NCBI RefSeq assembly: GCF_020149765.1
Contig: NZ_CP083809.1
Coordinates: 1,612,001 to 1,676,000, forward strand
DNA: 64,000 nucleotides
DNA from: Pantoea agglomerans
Lineage (GTDB): Bacteria > Pseudomonadota > Gammaproteobacteria > Enterobacterales > Enterobacteriaceae
Direction: 5' to 3'
The notes beneath the pieces were generated by a model. It worked only from the letters and a program-made list of their open reading frames with translations. It ran no database searches and had not been told where the DNA came from. The translations under genes and the position numbers were made by a program. Positions 15,879-24,902 of this stretch are shown here, piece after piece; position 1 is the first letter of the stretch, and each line of letters opens with the position of its first letter.

Positions 15879-16382
15879 ATGGGAGCCAAATCCAAGGCCA
15901 GACCTTTAAGCCGTTATCTTAAAGACTACAAACATAGCCAGAGCCACTGTTCACACTGTGGCAAAGTACTGGACCGCATGGCGTTGGTCTTTCGCGGTCA
16001 GATCATCAATAAAGAGGCCATTGCGCGCATGGACCAAATGATTGATGAGCAGCTGTGGCTGAAATTACAGCCAGAACTGACCGCGCTGTGCCGTTTCTGT
16101 AGTGATATTTTTTGCAATACGCATCCTAATTACTTCGACATTATGGCATTCAAGCAGTACCTGTTTGAGCAGACGGAAATGAGCCACAGCACTATCCGCG
16201 AATATGTGGTAAGGCTGCGTCGTCTGGACGATATGCTTAAGGCCAAAAATTTCCCGGCTGACCGCTTAAGCGGCAACAGCTGGCACGCCTGCCTGGAGAA
16301 TGATTTGCCCGATGCGGGAAATAACAACTACCGGATTGCGCTGCGCAAATACGATCAGTTTCTGGGGTGGCAGCGCAGCTAG
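15879..16382 (+). CDS. fliZ: Flagellar regulator FliZ
   Basis: The 167-residue protein matches FliZ (RPLSRYLKDYKHSQSHCSHCGKVLDR, FKQYLFEQTEMSHSTIREYVVRLRRLD, NNYRIALRKYDQF). It belongs to the core-binding-like fold of tyrosine recombinases but has no catalytic Tyr. FliZ raises FlhDC activity in Salmonella and represses sigma-S promoters in E. coli. Two CxxC pairs (CSHC near residue 24 and CRFC near 75) are present. Its start at 15879 lies 49 bases after fliA and has GGGGA upstream. The longer frame overlapping fliA is rejected. Confidence 0.95.
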   Translation: MGAKSKARPLSRYLKDYKHSQSHCSHCGKVLDRMALVFRGQIINKEAIARMDQMIDEQLWLKLQPELTALCRFCSDIFCNTHPNYFDIMAFKQYLFEQTEMSHSTIREYVVRLRRLDDMLKAKNFPADRLSGNSWHACLENDLPDAGNNNYRIALRKYDQFLGWQRS

Positions 16383-16392
16383 CTGCTAAAGC

Positions 16393-16544
16393 GCTGGCAG
16401 GGTGACGCGTTCTGTACAGGGGGAGCGCGTCAGAGCGTGCCAGCAACGCGTTAAGTATGCCGCCGCCGCGCATTCAGCAGGCGGCGCATTGCTAAGCAGG
16501 CACCGCTCACCCTGACGGTGAGCGAGCGGTAGCAGGCCGCTCGC
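16393..16544. repeat. Cluster of nested inverted repeats between fliZ and dcyD
   Basis: Four stems crowd about 150 bases. GCTGGCA/TGCCAGC (16393-16444) encloses TGACGCG/CGCGTCA. GCCGCC/GGCGGC spans 16459-16485. CGCTCACC/GGTGAGCG spans 16504-16524, and GCGAGCGG/CCGCTCGC spans 16522-16544. The last two share three bases and exclude each other. None has a T run. This may be a palindromic repeat cluster or a folded leader for dcyD. Confidence 0.7.
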
Positions 16545-16631
16545 CCCTTTCTTTTCTGCGCGATGGCAGATGATCCTGCGCGCAACTTCTGCAACACTGT
16601 AAAGATTACTGTGACTGCCCTGGAGGCCGCA

Positions 16632-17618
16632 TTGTCTTTACATCTTGTTCATCAGTATCCGCGTCTTGAACTGCTCGGCGCGCCCACGCCGCTGGAGCAC
16701 CTGCCGCGCCTCTCCGATTACGCCGGCCGCGATATCTTTATCAAACGTGACGATGTCACGCCCATCGCCCTGGGCGGCAACAAGCTGCGCAAGCTGGAGT
16801 TCCTGGCGGCGGAGGCGCTGCGCGAAGGCGCAGACGTCTTGCTCACGGCGGGCGCTATCCAGTCCAACCATGTGCGTCAGACCGCCGCCGTCGCCGCGAA
16901 ACTCGGCCTGAAGTGCGTCGCGCTGCTGGAAAACCCAATTAACACCCAGGCGGAAAACTACCTCAGCAACGGCAACCGGCTGCTGCTGGATCTGTTTGAC
17001 TGCGAAATCGTGCTGGTCGAGTCGCTGCACAATCCGGCGGCACAGCTGGCGGAGCAGGCAGAGCGGCTTGAGGCGCAGGGCTTCCGCCCCTTTGTGGTGC
17101 CGGTGGGCGGCTCTAACTGGCTCGGCGCGCTCGGCTATATCGAATGCGCGCAGGAGATTGCGCACCAGAGCGAAGGCGTGGTCGACTACGCCGCAGTGGT
17201 GGTCGCTTCCGGCAGCGCCGGTACCCATGCCGGACTGGCGGTCGGCCTTGAGCAGCTGCTGCCGCAAACAGAGGTCGTCGGCGTCACCGTCTCGCGCAAA
17301 GCGGAGCAGCAGCTGCCGGTGGTGGACAGCCTGCGCCAGCAGCTGGTGGCCAGACTAGAGCTGACCAGCACGGCGCCCGTTACCCTGTGGGACGACTACT
17401 TCGGCCCGCGCTACGGCGAGCCAAACGAAGAGGGAATGGAGGCGGTAAAACTGCTGGCGCGGCTGGAGGGCATCCTGCTCGATCCGGTCTACACCGGCAA
17501 AGCGATGGCCGGACTGCTGGACGGCATCAGCCAGAACCGTTTCCGCCGCGACGGGCCGCTGCTCTTCATACACACCGGCGGCGCACCGGCGTTATTTGCT
17601 TATCATCCTTCGGTCTGA
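16632..17618 (+). CDS. dcyD: D-cysteine desulfhydrase
   Basis: The 328-residue PLP enzyme (fold type II, ACC-deaminase family) breaks D-cysteine to pyruvate, ammonia and H2S. It shows [22 protein letters not shown] (PLP lysine in NKLRK), [14 protein letters not shown] and the C-terminal [16 protein letters not shown] place the start at a TTG (16632). It is preceded by GGAGG five bases upstream, gives [20 protein letters not shown] aligned with E. coli DcyD, and gives exactly 328 residues. An upstream ATG at 16563 adds 23 unmatched residues. It heads the dcyD-tcyJLN group for cystine uptake and D-cysteine detoxification. Confidence 0.93.
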   Translation: MSLHLVHQYPRLELLGAPTPLEHLPRLSDYAGRDIFIKRDDVTPIALGGNKLRKLEFLAAEALREGADVLLTAGAIQSNHVRQTAAVAAKLGLKCVALLENPINTQAENYLSNGNRLLLDLFDCEIVLVESLHNPAAQLAEQAERLEAQGFRPFVVPVGGSNWLGALGYIECAQEIAHQSEGVVDYAAVVVASGSAGTHAGLAVGLEQLLPQTEVVGVTVSRKAEQQLPVVDSLRQQLVARLELTSTAPVTLWDDYFGPRYGEPNEEGMEAVKLLARLEGILLDPVYTGKAMAGLLDGISQNRFRRDGPLLFIHTGGAPALFAYHPSV

Positions 17619-17725
17619 GCAGTCAGAAGAAAAACGTTTATACTTCGCGGGTTAATACCGCAGTACCGGGCGGCGCAGACGCCGCCTGACAACACACACA
17701 TCACATACTAATAAATGGGGTAGAT

Positions 17726-18526
17726 ATGATTTTTTCTCGTGTTGGTCGCCATCTGGCGATGGGCGTGATGGCGGCGGCGCTGATTGCCGGCGTTAACCTG
17801 AAGACGCACGCAGCGGAAAACCTGCTGGCAAAGGTCAAAGATAAAGGCGAGCTGCGCGTGGGTCTCGAGGGGACCTATCCGCCGTTCAGCTTTCAGGATG
17901 AAAACGGCAAACTCACCGGATTTGAAGTGGAGTTCGCGCAGCAGCTGGCGCAGCATCTGGGCGTGAAGGCCAAACTGCAGCCGACCAAATGGGACGGCAT
18001 GCTGGCGTCGCTGGACTCAAAGCGCATTGATGTGGTGATCAACCAGGTAACCATCTCCGACGAGCGCAAGAAGAAGTATGATTTCTCTACGCCGTATACC
18101 ATCTCCGGCGTGCAGGCGCTGACGATGAAGGCGAAAGCGGGCACCATCAGCAAGCCGGACGATCTGGCGGGTAAAAAAGTCGGCGTTGGCCTGGGCTCTA
18201 ACTATGAGCAGTGGCTGCGCGACAACGTTAAAGGCGTCGATATCCGTACCTATGACGACGACCCGACAAAATATCAGGATCTGCGCTCTGGCCGTCTGGA
18301 TGCGATCCTCGTCGATCGTCTGGCCGCGCTGGATCTGGTGAAGAAAACCGGCAACACCATGGCGGTTGCAGGCGCGCCGTTCTCCCGTCTTGAGTCAGGC
18401 GTCGCGCTGCGTAAAGGCAACGACGATCTGCTCAACGCCGTTAACCAGGCGATCGCCGCCATGCAGAAAGATGGTTCGCTGACCAAACTCTCTGAAAAAT
18501 GGTTCGGCGCGGATGTGACTAAGTAA
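17726..18526 (+). CDS. tcyJ: Cystine-binding periplasmic protein TcyJ (FliY)
   Basis: The 266-residue family 3 solute-binding protein has a signal peptide cleaved after THA-type residues near 29, then GELRVGLEGTYPPFSFQDENGKLTGFEVEFAQQLA. It ends in LTKLSEKWFGADVTK. It binds L-cystine in the periplasm for the TcyLN transporter. Its stop codon overlaps the start of the permease gene (TAATG). The older name FliY comes from its place near fliAZ, not from a flagellar role. Confidence 0.96.
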   Translation: MIFSRVGRHLAMGVMAAALIAGVNLKTHAAENLLAKVKDKGELRVGLEGTYPPFSFQDENGKLTGFEVEFAQQLAQHLGVKAKLQPTKWDGMLASLDSKRIDVVINQVTISDERKKKYDFSTPYTISGVQALTMKAKAGTISKPDDLAGKKVGVGLGSNYEQWLRDNVKGVDIRTYDDDPTKYQDLRSGRLDAILVDRLAALDLVKKTGNTMAVAGAPFSRLESGVALRKGNDDLLNAVNQAIAAMQKDGSLTKLSEKWFGADVTK

Positions 18527-19194
18527 TGCAGGAAAGTCTCCAACTGGTGCTGGATTCAGCACCTTTTTTATTAAAAGGCGCGCTGTTTACGCTGCAGCTC
18601 AGCATCGGCGGCATGTTTTTCGGGCTGGTGCTGGGCTTTGTGCTGGCGCTGATGCGGCTGTCGCACTTCTGGCCGGTTAGCCTGCTGTCACGCTTCTACG
18701 TATCGGTGTTTCGCGGCACGCCGCTGATCGCCCAGCTGTTTATGATCTACTACGGTCTGCCGCAGTTCGGCATCGAGCTCGATCCCATTCCCTCCGCCAT
18801 GATTGGCCTGTCGCTGAATACCGCCGCCTACGCCTCGGAATCGCTGCGCGGCGCGATTGCGGCTATTGAGCGCGGTCAGTGGGAAGCGGCGGCGAGTATC
18901 GGCATGACGCGCTGGCAGACGCTGCGCCGCGTTATTCTGCCCCAGGCGGCCCGTACGGCGCTGCCGCCGCTCGGCAACAGCTTTATCAGCCTGGTGAAGG
19001 ATACCTCGCTGGCGGCGACCATCCAGGTGCCGGAGCTGTTCCGCCAGGCGCAGTTGATCACTTCGCGCACGCTGGAGGTTTTCACCATGTATCTGGCGGC
19101 CTCGCTGATCTACTGGGTTATGGCGACCGTTCTGTCGGCGCTGCAAAACCGGCTGGAAAAACGGGTCAATCGTCAGGATGAGGAGGCGAAATGA
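18526..19194 (+). CDS. tcyL: Cystine ABC transporter permease TcyL
   Basis: The 222-residue inner-membrane permease of the His/Glu/Gln family has about five transmembrane helices. Its EAA loop (EAAASIGMTRWQTLRRVILPQAARTALPPLGN, about residues 124-155) contacts the ATPase. It works with TcyJ and TcyN to import cystine. It overlaps tcyJ by one base and tcyN by four, indicating tight coupling. Confidence 0.95.
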   Translation: MQESLQLVLDSAPFLLKGALFTLQLSIGGMFFGLVLGFVLALMRLSHFWPVSLLSRFYVSVFRGTPLIAQLFMIYYGLPQFGIELDPIPSAMIGLSLNTAAYASESLRGAIAAIERGQWEAAASIGMTRWQTLRRVILPQAARTALPPLGNSFISLVKDTSLAATIQVPELFRQAQLITSRTLEVFTMYLAASLIYWVMATVLSALQNRLEKRVNRQDEEAK

Positions 19195-19943
19195 GCGCCA
19201 TCGAAATCAGCAAGCTGGTGAAAACCTTTAACGGCCAGAGGGTGCTGCACGGCATTGACCTTGAGGTCGCTTCCGGCGAAGTGGTGGCGATTATCGGGCC
19301 GAGCGGATCGGGGAAAACCACGCTGCTGCGCTGCATCAACCTGCTGGAAACGCCGGACAGCGGCACCATCAAGGTTGGCGAGATCGCTATCGACGCCACG
19401 CTGGCGCAGACGAAGCAGAAAGAGCAGGTGCGCAAGCTGCGCCAGCAGGTCGGCTTTGTGTTCCAGAACTTCAATCTGTTTCCCCATCGCTCGGTGCTGG
19501 AAAATATCATTGAAGGGCCGGTGATCGTCAAAGGCGAGCCGAAAGGGGAAGCCGAAGCGCGCGCGCGTGCGCTGCTGGAGAAAGTAGGACTGCAGGGCAG
19601 GGAGAGCAGTTTCCCGCGCCGGCTTTCCGGCGGCCAGCAGCAGCGCGTCGCTATTGCTCGCGCGCTGGCGATGCGTCCGCAGGTGATCCTGTTCGACGAG
19701 CCGACGTCGGCGCTCGATCCCGAGCTGGTGGGCGAGGTGCTTAACACCATCCGCGCGCTGGCTCAGGAGAAGCGCACCATGGTCATCGTTACCCATGAGA
19801 TGAGCTTTGCCCGCGATGTGGCGGACCGGGCGATTTTTATGGACCAGGGCCGCATCGTTGAGCAGGGCGCGGCGAAAGCACTGTTCAGCAACCCTCAGCA
19901 GGCGCGCACCCGACAGTTCCTCGAAAAATTTCTCAATCAGTAA
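19191..19943 (+). CDS. tcyN: Cystine ABC transporter ATPase TcyN
   Basis: The 250-residue ABC ATPase has Walker A GPSGSGKTT, the Q-loop near FVFQNFNLFPH, signature LSGGQQQRVAIARAL, Walker B VILFDEPTSALD and the switch His in VTHEM. It powers cystine uptake with TcyJ and TcyL. It is the last gene of the operon and is followed by a terminator. Confidence 0.96.
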   Translation: MSAIEISKLVKTFNGQRVLHGIDLEVASGEVVAIIGPSGSGKTTLLRCINLLETPDSGTIKVGEIAIDATLAQTKQKEQVRKLRQQVGFVFQNFNLFPHRSVLENIIEGPVIVKGEPKGEAEARARALLEKVGLQGRESSFPRRLSGGQQQRVAIARALAMRPQVILFDEPTSALDPELVGEVLNTIRALAQEKRTMVIVTHEMSFARDVADRAIFMDQGRIVEQGAAKALFSNPQQARTRQFLEKFLNQ

Positions 19944-19945
19944 TC

Positions 19946-19978
19946 AATACGCCTCTCTGGAGGCGTATTTCTCTTTCC
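19946..19978 (+). terminator. Terminator of the tcyJLN operon
   Basis: AATACGCCTC-TCTG-GAGGCGTATT followed by TCTCTTTCC directly after tcyN. Confidence 0.8.
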
Positions 19979-20395
19979 TGCTGCGCACGGGCCAGCGCTG
20001 GGTATTATTCTCTTATTCGCCCTACCACAGCTAATTATTTATGCTTAACCCATTTGGTGCAAAAGCTTTAAATTTTTTTGCGCTTATGAATATTGCTCTG
20101 GTTTTACCGCTTCAGGTTTTCTCCTATTTACTCAGCTAAATAAGCTTTGCCAGCGCTGACCGATTTCCTTGCTAAGTCGTTACCAGCTAACTAAAAAAGT
20201 GCTGCATAAAAAAAATGTAAAGAAAAAGCGAGACGAGTAAAGCCTTGTTAATTCAGGGCCAGCTAAAAACTTTTAAGACTTTCGCTAGAGTCAGCGGCAG
20301 GGGAATGGCGAATAATCGCCAGATAATCCTAAAAGTATCATTTCGCTTATTCTCCTTTCCTTTTAAATTCTGACCTACACAGCAGGAGTCAAATT
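19979..20395. other. AT-rich intergenic region before the acyltransferase
   Basis: About 420 bases without a gene, clearly richer in A and T than the flanks. It presumably holds the promoter of the acyltransferase gene. AT-rich spacers before surface-modifying genes are often H-NS targets, which is inference. No specific site was recognised. Confidence 0.5.
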
Positions 20396-21478
20396 ATGAA
20401 CAAGGCTAAGTCAGAGGAAATATCCTGGGTTAATACCCTAAAGGGGGCCTGCATATTGCTGGTGGTGCTCTATCACACGGTGCTGCCCGGCTTTGAAGGC
20501 ACGCTAAAGTATCTCTCCGCAGGCTGGCTCCCGGCGGAAATATGGGTGCAGTTTAATACCATACTCTCGCCGCTGCGCATGCCCGCCTTTTTCTTTGTCT
20601 CTGGCCTGCTGGCGACCAATGGCATTCTTAATCGCCCCTGGAAACAGGTTTTCACCAGCCGTATCACTAATCTCTTTTATCTCTACATTCTGTGGGGATT
20701 TATTCAGTGGTGGTCGATTGTCGGCATCTCTACTGAAATTACCGGCCAGCGTATTTCGCAAAATCTTAACGCCGCCTATGCCGGCTCGCTGCTTGAGTTT
20801 TTAAAGCTGACCTTTATGGCCATGAGCACCTCCTGGTATCTCTACGGGCTTGGCTTATATTTCCTCTGCGCCAAACTATTTCGCCAGCATAAAGTGGCCC
20901 TGCTGGCGGTTGCCGTGCTGCTTAATTACCTTGCGGTAGAGAAGATTATTCCCTTCTGGGGGCCGCAAAGCGTGGCGCAATATTTTCTGTTTTTCCTGCT
21001 GGGGGTATTCTGGAGTCCGATGATGCTGCGGCTGAGCGAATGGCGCCGGGAAAATATCGTGCCCTGGGCGATCCTGGCGGCGCTGGCGGGCATCCACGTT
21101 ATTTTCGGCCTCGACAGAAGCCTGTTTATGTGTGTGCTCGCCGTGCTGGCGAGCGTGGCGGCCTGCCGCTGGCTTAATCAGCGCTTCAGCATGAGCTATA
21201 TGAACTGGATAGGGCGTAACACGCTGCAGATTTACGTGATTCACCGCATCTTTATCGAGTTCTTCGGCATGTCGGCGATTCTGTTCGCCCAGCGCCACCA
21301 TCTGTTTGAGCAGGCCTGGTTTTCGTTTCTGTGGGCCTGCCTCTATCCGGTGGCGATAGTCGGCCTCTGTTCACTCTGTTCGGTGGCGGTATGGTCGGTA
21401 ACCAACCGCGGCCTGGGGCAGTCGCTGTTTATCTTCCCGACGCTGATTGGCCTGAAGCGCACCCGTTCCGCCGCCTGA
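20396..21478 (+). CDS. Membrane acyltransferase, YcfT-like
   Basis: The 360-residue protein of the acyltransferase 3 family has about ten transmembrane helices. The catalytic His lies in helix 1 (LKGACILLVVLYHTVLPG), followed by the FFFVSG motif (SPLRMPAFFFVSGLL). Members O-acylate surface sugars or other extracytoplasmic acceptors. The overall sequence most resembles E. coli YcfT (WVNTLKGACI, ILSPLRMPAFFFVSG, STSWYLYGL, IGRNTLQIYVIHRI). AGGAG precedes the ATG. The acceptor is unknown, and the gene is alone with no polysaccharide cluster nearby. Confidence 0.85.
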   Translation: MNKAKSEEISWVNTLKGACILLVVLYHTVLPGFEGTLKYLSAGWLPAEIWVQFNTILSPLRMPAFFFVSGLLATNGILNRPWKQVFTSRITNLFYLYILWGFIQWWSIVGISTEITGQRISQNLNAAYAGSLLEFLKLTFMAMSTSWYLYGLGLYFLCAKLFRQHKVALLAVAVLLNYLAVEKIIPFWGPQSVAQYFLFFLLGVFWSPMMLRLSEWRRENIVPWAILAALAGIHVIFGLDRSLFMCVLAVLASVAACRWLNQRFSMSYMNWIGRNTLQIYVIHRIFIEFFGMSAILFAQRHHLFEQAWFSFLWACLYPVAIVGLCSLCSVAVWSVTNRGLGQSLFIFPTLIGLKRTRSAA

Positions 21479-21503
21479 AAAAAAGCCCCGCACGGGCGGG
21501 GCT
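21476..21503. terminator. Terminator between acyltransferase gene and msrA
   Basis: AGCCCCGC-ACGG-GCGGGGCT is followed on the minus strand by seven T, so it mainly ends msrA; the hairpin may also stop the plus-strand transcript. Confidence 0.8.
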
Positions 21504-21543
21504 GGGTCAGTATGCGGCAGCGGGCGCGACGCCCGCTGCTGGC

Positions 21544-22077
21544 TTAGTTCTTCACGCGGTTAGCGAAGCTTTTGCGCAGCTTCTGCAGCTTCGGCGGGAT
21601 AACCGCCATGCAGTAGCCGTTGCGCTGGCCCGCGCCTTCCCAGTAATCCTGATGATAAGCCTCGGCGGGATACCACTCTTTCAGCGGCTCGATGGTGGTG
21701 ACCACCGGGTCCTGATGATCCTGCTGCGCGCGCGCAATGGCGGCAACCGCCTCAGCTTCCTGCTCCGGCGTGGCCGGGAAGATGGCAGAGCGGTACTGCG
21801 TGCCGATATCGTTGCCCTGGCGGTTAAGCTGCGTCGGATCGTGGGTGGCGAAGCTGATATCCAGCAGATCGCCGTAGCTCACTTTTTCAGGGTCAAATCC
21901 GATGCGAATCGCTTCTGCATGACCGGTCGCGCCGCTGCAGACCTGCTCATAGGTCGGATTAGGACGCGCGCCGCCTGTATAGCCGCTTTCAACCGACTCC
22001 ACGCCGATCACATCTTTAAAAACCGCTTCGGTACACCAGAAACAGCCGCCTGCGATCACTGCGTATTCGATTGTCAT
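21544..22077 (-). CDS. msrA: Peptide methionine (S)-S-oxide reductase MsrA
   Basis: The 177-residue MsrA has the active-site motif GGCFWCTEAVF, the YTGG and GHAEAI motifs and the conserved DPTQLNRQGNDIGTQYRS. It reduces the S form of methionine sulfoxide in proteins using thioredoxin. The protein is shorter than E. coli MsrA (which has an N-terminal extension) and corresponds to the compact MsrA class. It may therefore be a second MsrA; synteny here is not the E. coli msrA site. Confidence 0.93.
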   Translation of the reverse strand: MTIEYAVIAGGCFWCTEAVFKDVIGVESVESGYTGGARPNPTYEQVCSGATGHAEAIRIGFDPEKVSYGDLLDISFATHDPTQLNRQGNDIGTQYRSAIFPATPEQEAEAVAAIARAQQDHQDPVVTTIEPLKEWYPAEAYHQDYWEGAGQRNGYCMAVIPPKLQKLRKSFANRVKN

Positions 22078-22169
22078 AATGCTTAACTCCTGTCGAGGTC
22101 GAGTATGAGAGAGTAGGGACGGCGGCGATCCTTTTCAACCCGCGCACGGCGAGATTCGTCGGCGACAGG

Positions 22170-22736
22170 CTAAATCAGCATCTCAGGTTTAAACTGGCCG
22201 CTGCGATCCAGCACGCGGTCGCCCATAATGGTAAAGCGGCCTTCGCCAGTGTAGTGCAGGGTCGGCGGGAATTCCGGCTCGTCGGCGACGTGGGCCTTTA
22301 CAATCTCGAAGATAAACAGGTTGTAGTTATCCACCATCGAATCGTCATAGAGCTGGCACTCAAAGCTGGCGAAACACTCACTGATAAGCGGGGCGTTTAC
22401 CACGCTGGCGGGTTCGGCGGTCAGGCCGAAGGCGTCGAACTTATCCAGCTTGTCGCCGTGGCTGTTGCCGATAGCGACCACTTTATCGATTAAATCCGCC
22501 GAGGGGACGTTAAGCACGCACTGGCCGCTGTCGCGGATCAGTGCATGGCTGTGGTTCATGCTGGAAATCATGCAGCCGACCAGCGACGGCGAGAATTCCA
22601 GCACCGTATGCCAGCCGAGCGTCATGATGTCGCTGTGCGTGTCGAACTGCGAACTGAGCAGCAGCACCGGGCCTGGCTCGAGATACTTGCGCGCCTTGCT
22701 GACCGGAAAGGCGGTTTTGTGCAGACGTTGACTCAT
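22170..22736 (-). CDS. Flavin reductase-like FMN-binding protein
   Basis: The 188-residue protein belongs to the flavin-reductase-like split-barrel family, with LEPGPVLLLSSQFDTHSDIMTLGWHT, SLVGCMISSMNHS and the C-terminal HYTGEGRFTIMGDRV. Such proteins bind FMN and either supply reduced flavin or act on small substrates. It is the last of three minus-strand genes with a VanB-like reductase and a Rieske oxygenase, so it may assist the same catabolic step. Direct participation is inference. Confidence 0.85.
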   Translation of the reverse strand: MSQRLHKTAFPVSKARKYLEPGPVLLLSSQFDTHSDIMTLGWHTVLEFSPSLVGCMISSMNHSHALIRDSGQCVLNVPSADLIDKVVAIGNSHGDKLDKFDAFGLTAEPASVVNAPLISECFASFECQLYDDSMVDNYNLFIFEIVKAHVADEPEFPPTLHYTGEGRFTIMGDRVLDRSGQFKPEMLI

Positions 22737-22777
22737 GACATCTCCTTGTTTCGGGGCGATGTCTTTAAGTGTAGAAG

Positions 22778-23743
22778 CTACAGGTCGATCACCAGCGCTT
22801 TACTGCGGCTGCGCGAGCAGCAGAGCGCGATTTGTTGAAGCGGCGCAGACTTTTCCGTCTCCGTCTGTACGGTGTCGCGATGGTCCGGCTCCCCGGATAC
22901 CACCGGCGTAAGGCAGGCGCCGCACAGCCCCATTTCGCAGGAGAGCGGCACCTCGACGCCGTTTTCCAGCAGCACGCGGGCGATGGTCTTATCCGCAGGC
23001 ACCGGCCAGCTGGCGCCGGAAGAGGCCAGGGTAACGGTAAAGCACTCATCGTCACCCTGCGCCGGCGTCGGCGCGGCGGCGCTAAAGGCTTCCGTATGCA
23101 GCTGTTCCTCACGCCAGCCGAGCGCCTGCGCCCGCTGCTGCAGGTGCGTCATAAAGCCCTGCGGCCCGCAGAGGTAGAGATGCGTTCCCGGCTCAGGCGC
23201 ACGCAGCGCCTCGGGCAGATGCTGGCGCGGGCTATGCCCCTCGGCGCTGCAGAGGATCTCGCCGTAGCCGTGGCGGAACGGCTGCAGCAGCTGGCGCGTC
23301 AGGGCGGCGTCCTGGCGCTGCTTCACATAGTAGTGCAGCGAGAAGGGCACCGCATCCGCCTCAAGCTGCGCCGCCATCGCCAGCAGCGGCGTCAAACCGA
23401 TACCGGCGGCAATAAGCACCACGCGCTGCGCCGGCACCAGCGGAAAGAGGTTGCGCGGCGCGGAAATGGTCAGCTGCTGGCCGAGGCGCAGCTGCTGATG
23501 GATATAGCGCGAGCCGCCGCGCGAGTCGGCGGCCAGCCCGACGCAGATCAGATAGCGATCCTGGCGCAGCGGCGAGCCGGTAAGCGAATATTGCCGCATC
23601 AGGCCGTTGCCCAGCTGCAGGTCGATATGGGCGCCTGCCTCCCAGCGCGGCAGCGGCTGCCCGTCGTCGCGCACCAGGCTCAGCGCAACGGCGTGGCGTC
23701 CCTGACGCGACAGGCCATCAATGGTTACCGTAAAGGTTGTCAT
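22778..23743 (-). CDS. VanB-type oxygenase reductase
   Basis: The 321-residue reductase has an N-terminal FMN-binding barrel (RQYSLTGSPL), an NAD-binding domain (LIAAGIGLTPLLAMA, LYLCGPQGFM) and a C-terminal plant-type [2Fe-2S] ferredoxin domain with CEMGLCGACLTPV and the fourth Cys at LCCSRS. This is the class IA layout of VanB and phthalate dioxygenase reductase, which passes electrons from NADH to a Rieske oxygenase. Only 12 bases separate it from the oxygenase gene, so they are almost surely partners. Confidence 0.93.
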   Translation of the reverse strand: MTTFTVTIDGLSRQGRHAVALSLVRDDGQPLPRWEAGAHIDLQLGNGLMRQYSLTGSPLRQDRYLICVGLAADSRGGSRYIHQQLRLGQQLTISAPRNLFPLVPAQRVVLIAAGIGLTPLLAMAAQLEADAVPFSLHYYVKQRQDAALTRQLLQPFRHGYGEILCSAEGHSPRQHLPEALRAPEPGTHLYLCGPQGFMTHLQQRAQALGWREEQLHTEAFSAAAPTPAQGDDECFTVTLASSGASWPVPADKTIARVLLENGVEVPLSCEMGLCGACLTPVVSGEPDHRDTVQTETEKSAPLQQIALCCSRSRSKALVIDL

Positions 23744-23755
23744 CTCATCTCCTCG

Positions 23756-24787
23756 CTAAACCAGGAAAAAGTCGCCGTAGCCCTGTTTTTTTAGGCCGCG
23801 GCGATAGGCGATCGAGCTGCGGTCGGCGGGAATATGTGCCTCCAGCGTCAGGTCGAGGGGCAGGCGCTCCGGCATCTGCGTCTCAACCATCAGCCGATCC
23901 TCTTCGAACACCCGGTGGTTGAAGGCGTGAACCTCCTCGACCGGAATATGCAGGTCAAAGTTGCGCGCGATGGGTGCGAACATGCGCGTTTTACGCGCCG
24001 AGACCGGCGAGGCGGCGTTCATAATGACCAGGCGCGCGGCGTCAGGGAAATGCACCGTCAGCGTGGCGGTAAAGGGCAGATGCATCTCAAAATGGCGCAG
24101 CCACTGGAAGCCCTCCGGCGCCTGCTGTTCGGCACCCGCCGCGAAGTTGGAAACCGAACTCCAGTAATCCACCGCAAAGCCATACTCGGTTTCGACCGGA
24201 TTGTAGGGCGGCACCTCCTGGTTATCGGGATCGGCGAAGGTTTCGCTGTGTACCCAGGCGAAATGGGCGACGTCGAGAAAGCCCTCTACCTGACGCCCGG
24301 CAAAGCCGGCGACGTCGAAAGGAGGACAGACGATCTGCTGAAAACCGGCGTCTTGCCAGTGCGGCATCTGCGGCAGCGCGGCAGGATTGTCCGCGTCCGG
24401 CGCGAGACAGACCCACACCAGGCCAAAGCGCACCTCAACCGGAAAGCTAATAAGATTGAGTTTGGCGGGCACCGGCTGGTTGGGGCTGGAGGGAATACGG
24501 TTGCAGCGGCCATCCTCGCCGAAGCGCAGCCCGTGATAGGGGCAGATAATGCCGTGCTCGTCGTGAAAGCCGAGCGTCAGCGGCACGCCGCGGTGCGGGC
24601 AGACATCTCTGGCGGCGACGATCTGCTCATTAATTCGGTAGATCACCAGCTGCTCGTCAAGCAGCACCGCTTTCATCGGCGCGGGGCCTACGTCGCACAG
24701 GCGCGCCACCGGATGCCAGCAGCGCGCCAGCCGCAGCCAGTCGTCAGGTTCAAAGGTGCAATGAGCGGGAGGCGTAGGTTGTTTCAT
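23756..24787 (-). CDS. Rieske oxygenase, VanA-like, substrate unknown
   Basis: The 343-residue protein has a Rieske [2Fe-2S] site (CPHRGVPLTLG then CPYHGLRF, about residues 63-87) and the catalytic-domain motif FLDVAHFAWVH with two His of the mononuclear iron site. Related enzymes demethylate vanillate or hydroxylate other aromatics and heterocycles. The start at 24787 gives the usual N-terminus with AGGTAA upstream; a longer reading is rejected. It heads the three-gene operon transcribed away from a LysR-type gene. The substrate cannot be told from sequence. Confidence 0.9.
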   Translation of the reverse strand: MKQPTPPAHCTFEPDDWLRLARCWHPVARLCDVGPAPMKAVLLDEQLVIYRINEQIVAARDVCPHRGVPLTLGFHDEHGIICPYHGLRFGEDGRCNRIPSSPNQPVPAKLNLISFPVEVRFGLVWVCLAPDADNPAALPQMPHWQDAGFQQIVCPPFDVAGFAGRQVEGFLDVAHFAWVHSETFADPDNQEVPPYNPVETEYGFAVDYWSSVSNFAAGAEQQAPEGFQWLRHFEMHLPFTATLTVHFPDAARLVIMNAASPVSARKTRMFAPIARNFDLHIPVEEVHAFNHRVFEEDRLMVETQMPERLPLDLTLEAHIPADRSSIAYRRGLKKQGYGDFFLV

Positions 24788-24846
24788 AGCGATTACCTGT
24801 CTGGGGCGCGAAAGAAGATAGCGACATTGTGGACAAAGAGGGGTGT

Positions 24847-24863
24847 AACGATCCATCATCGTT
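24847..24863. promoter_or_regulatory. Candidate LysR-type operator
   Basis: The perfect palindrome AACGAT-CCATC-ATCGTT lies in the 115-base gap between the Rieske operon and the divergent LysR gene, where such regulators bind. It contains the T-N11-A pattern. Confidence 0.55.
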
Positions 24864-24902
24864 TTTTCAGCAAACTGTTGCATTAAACAGTACAGGTCAC
24901 CC

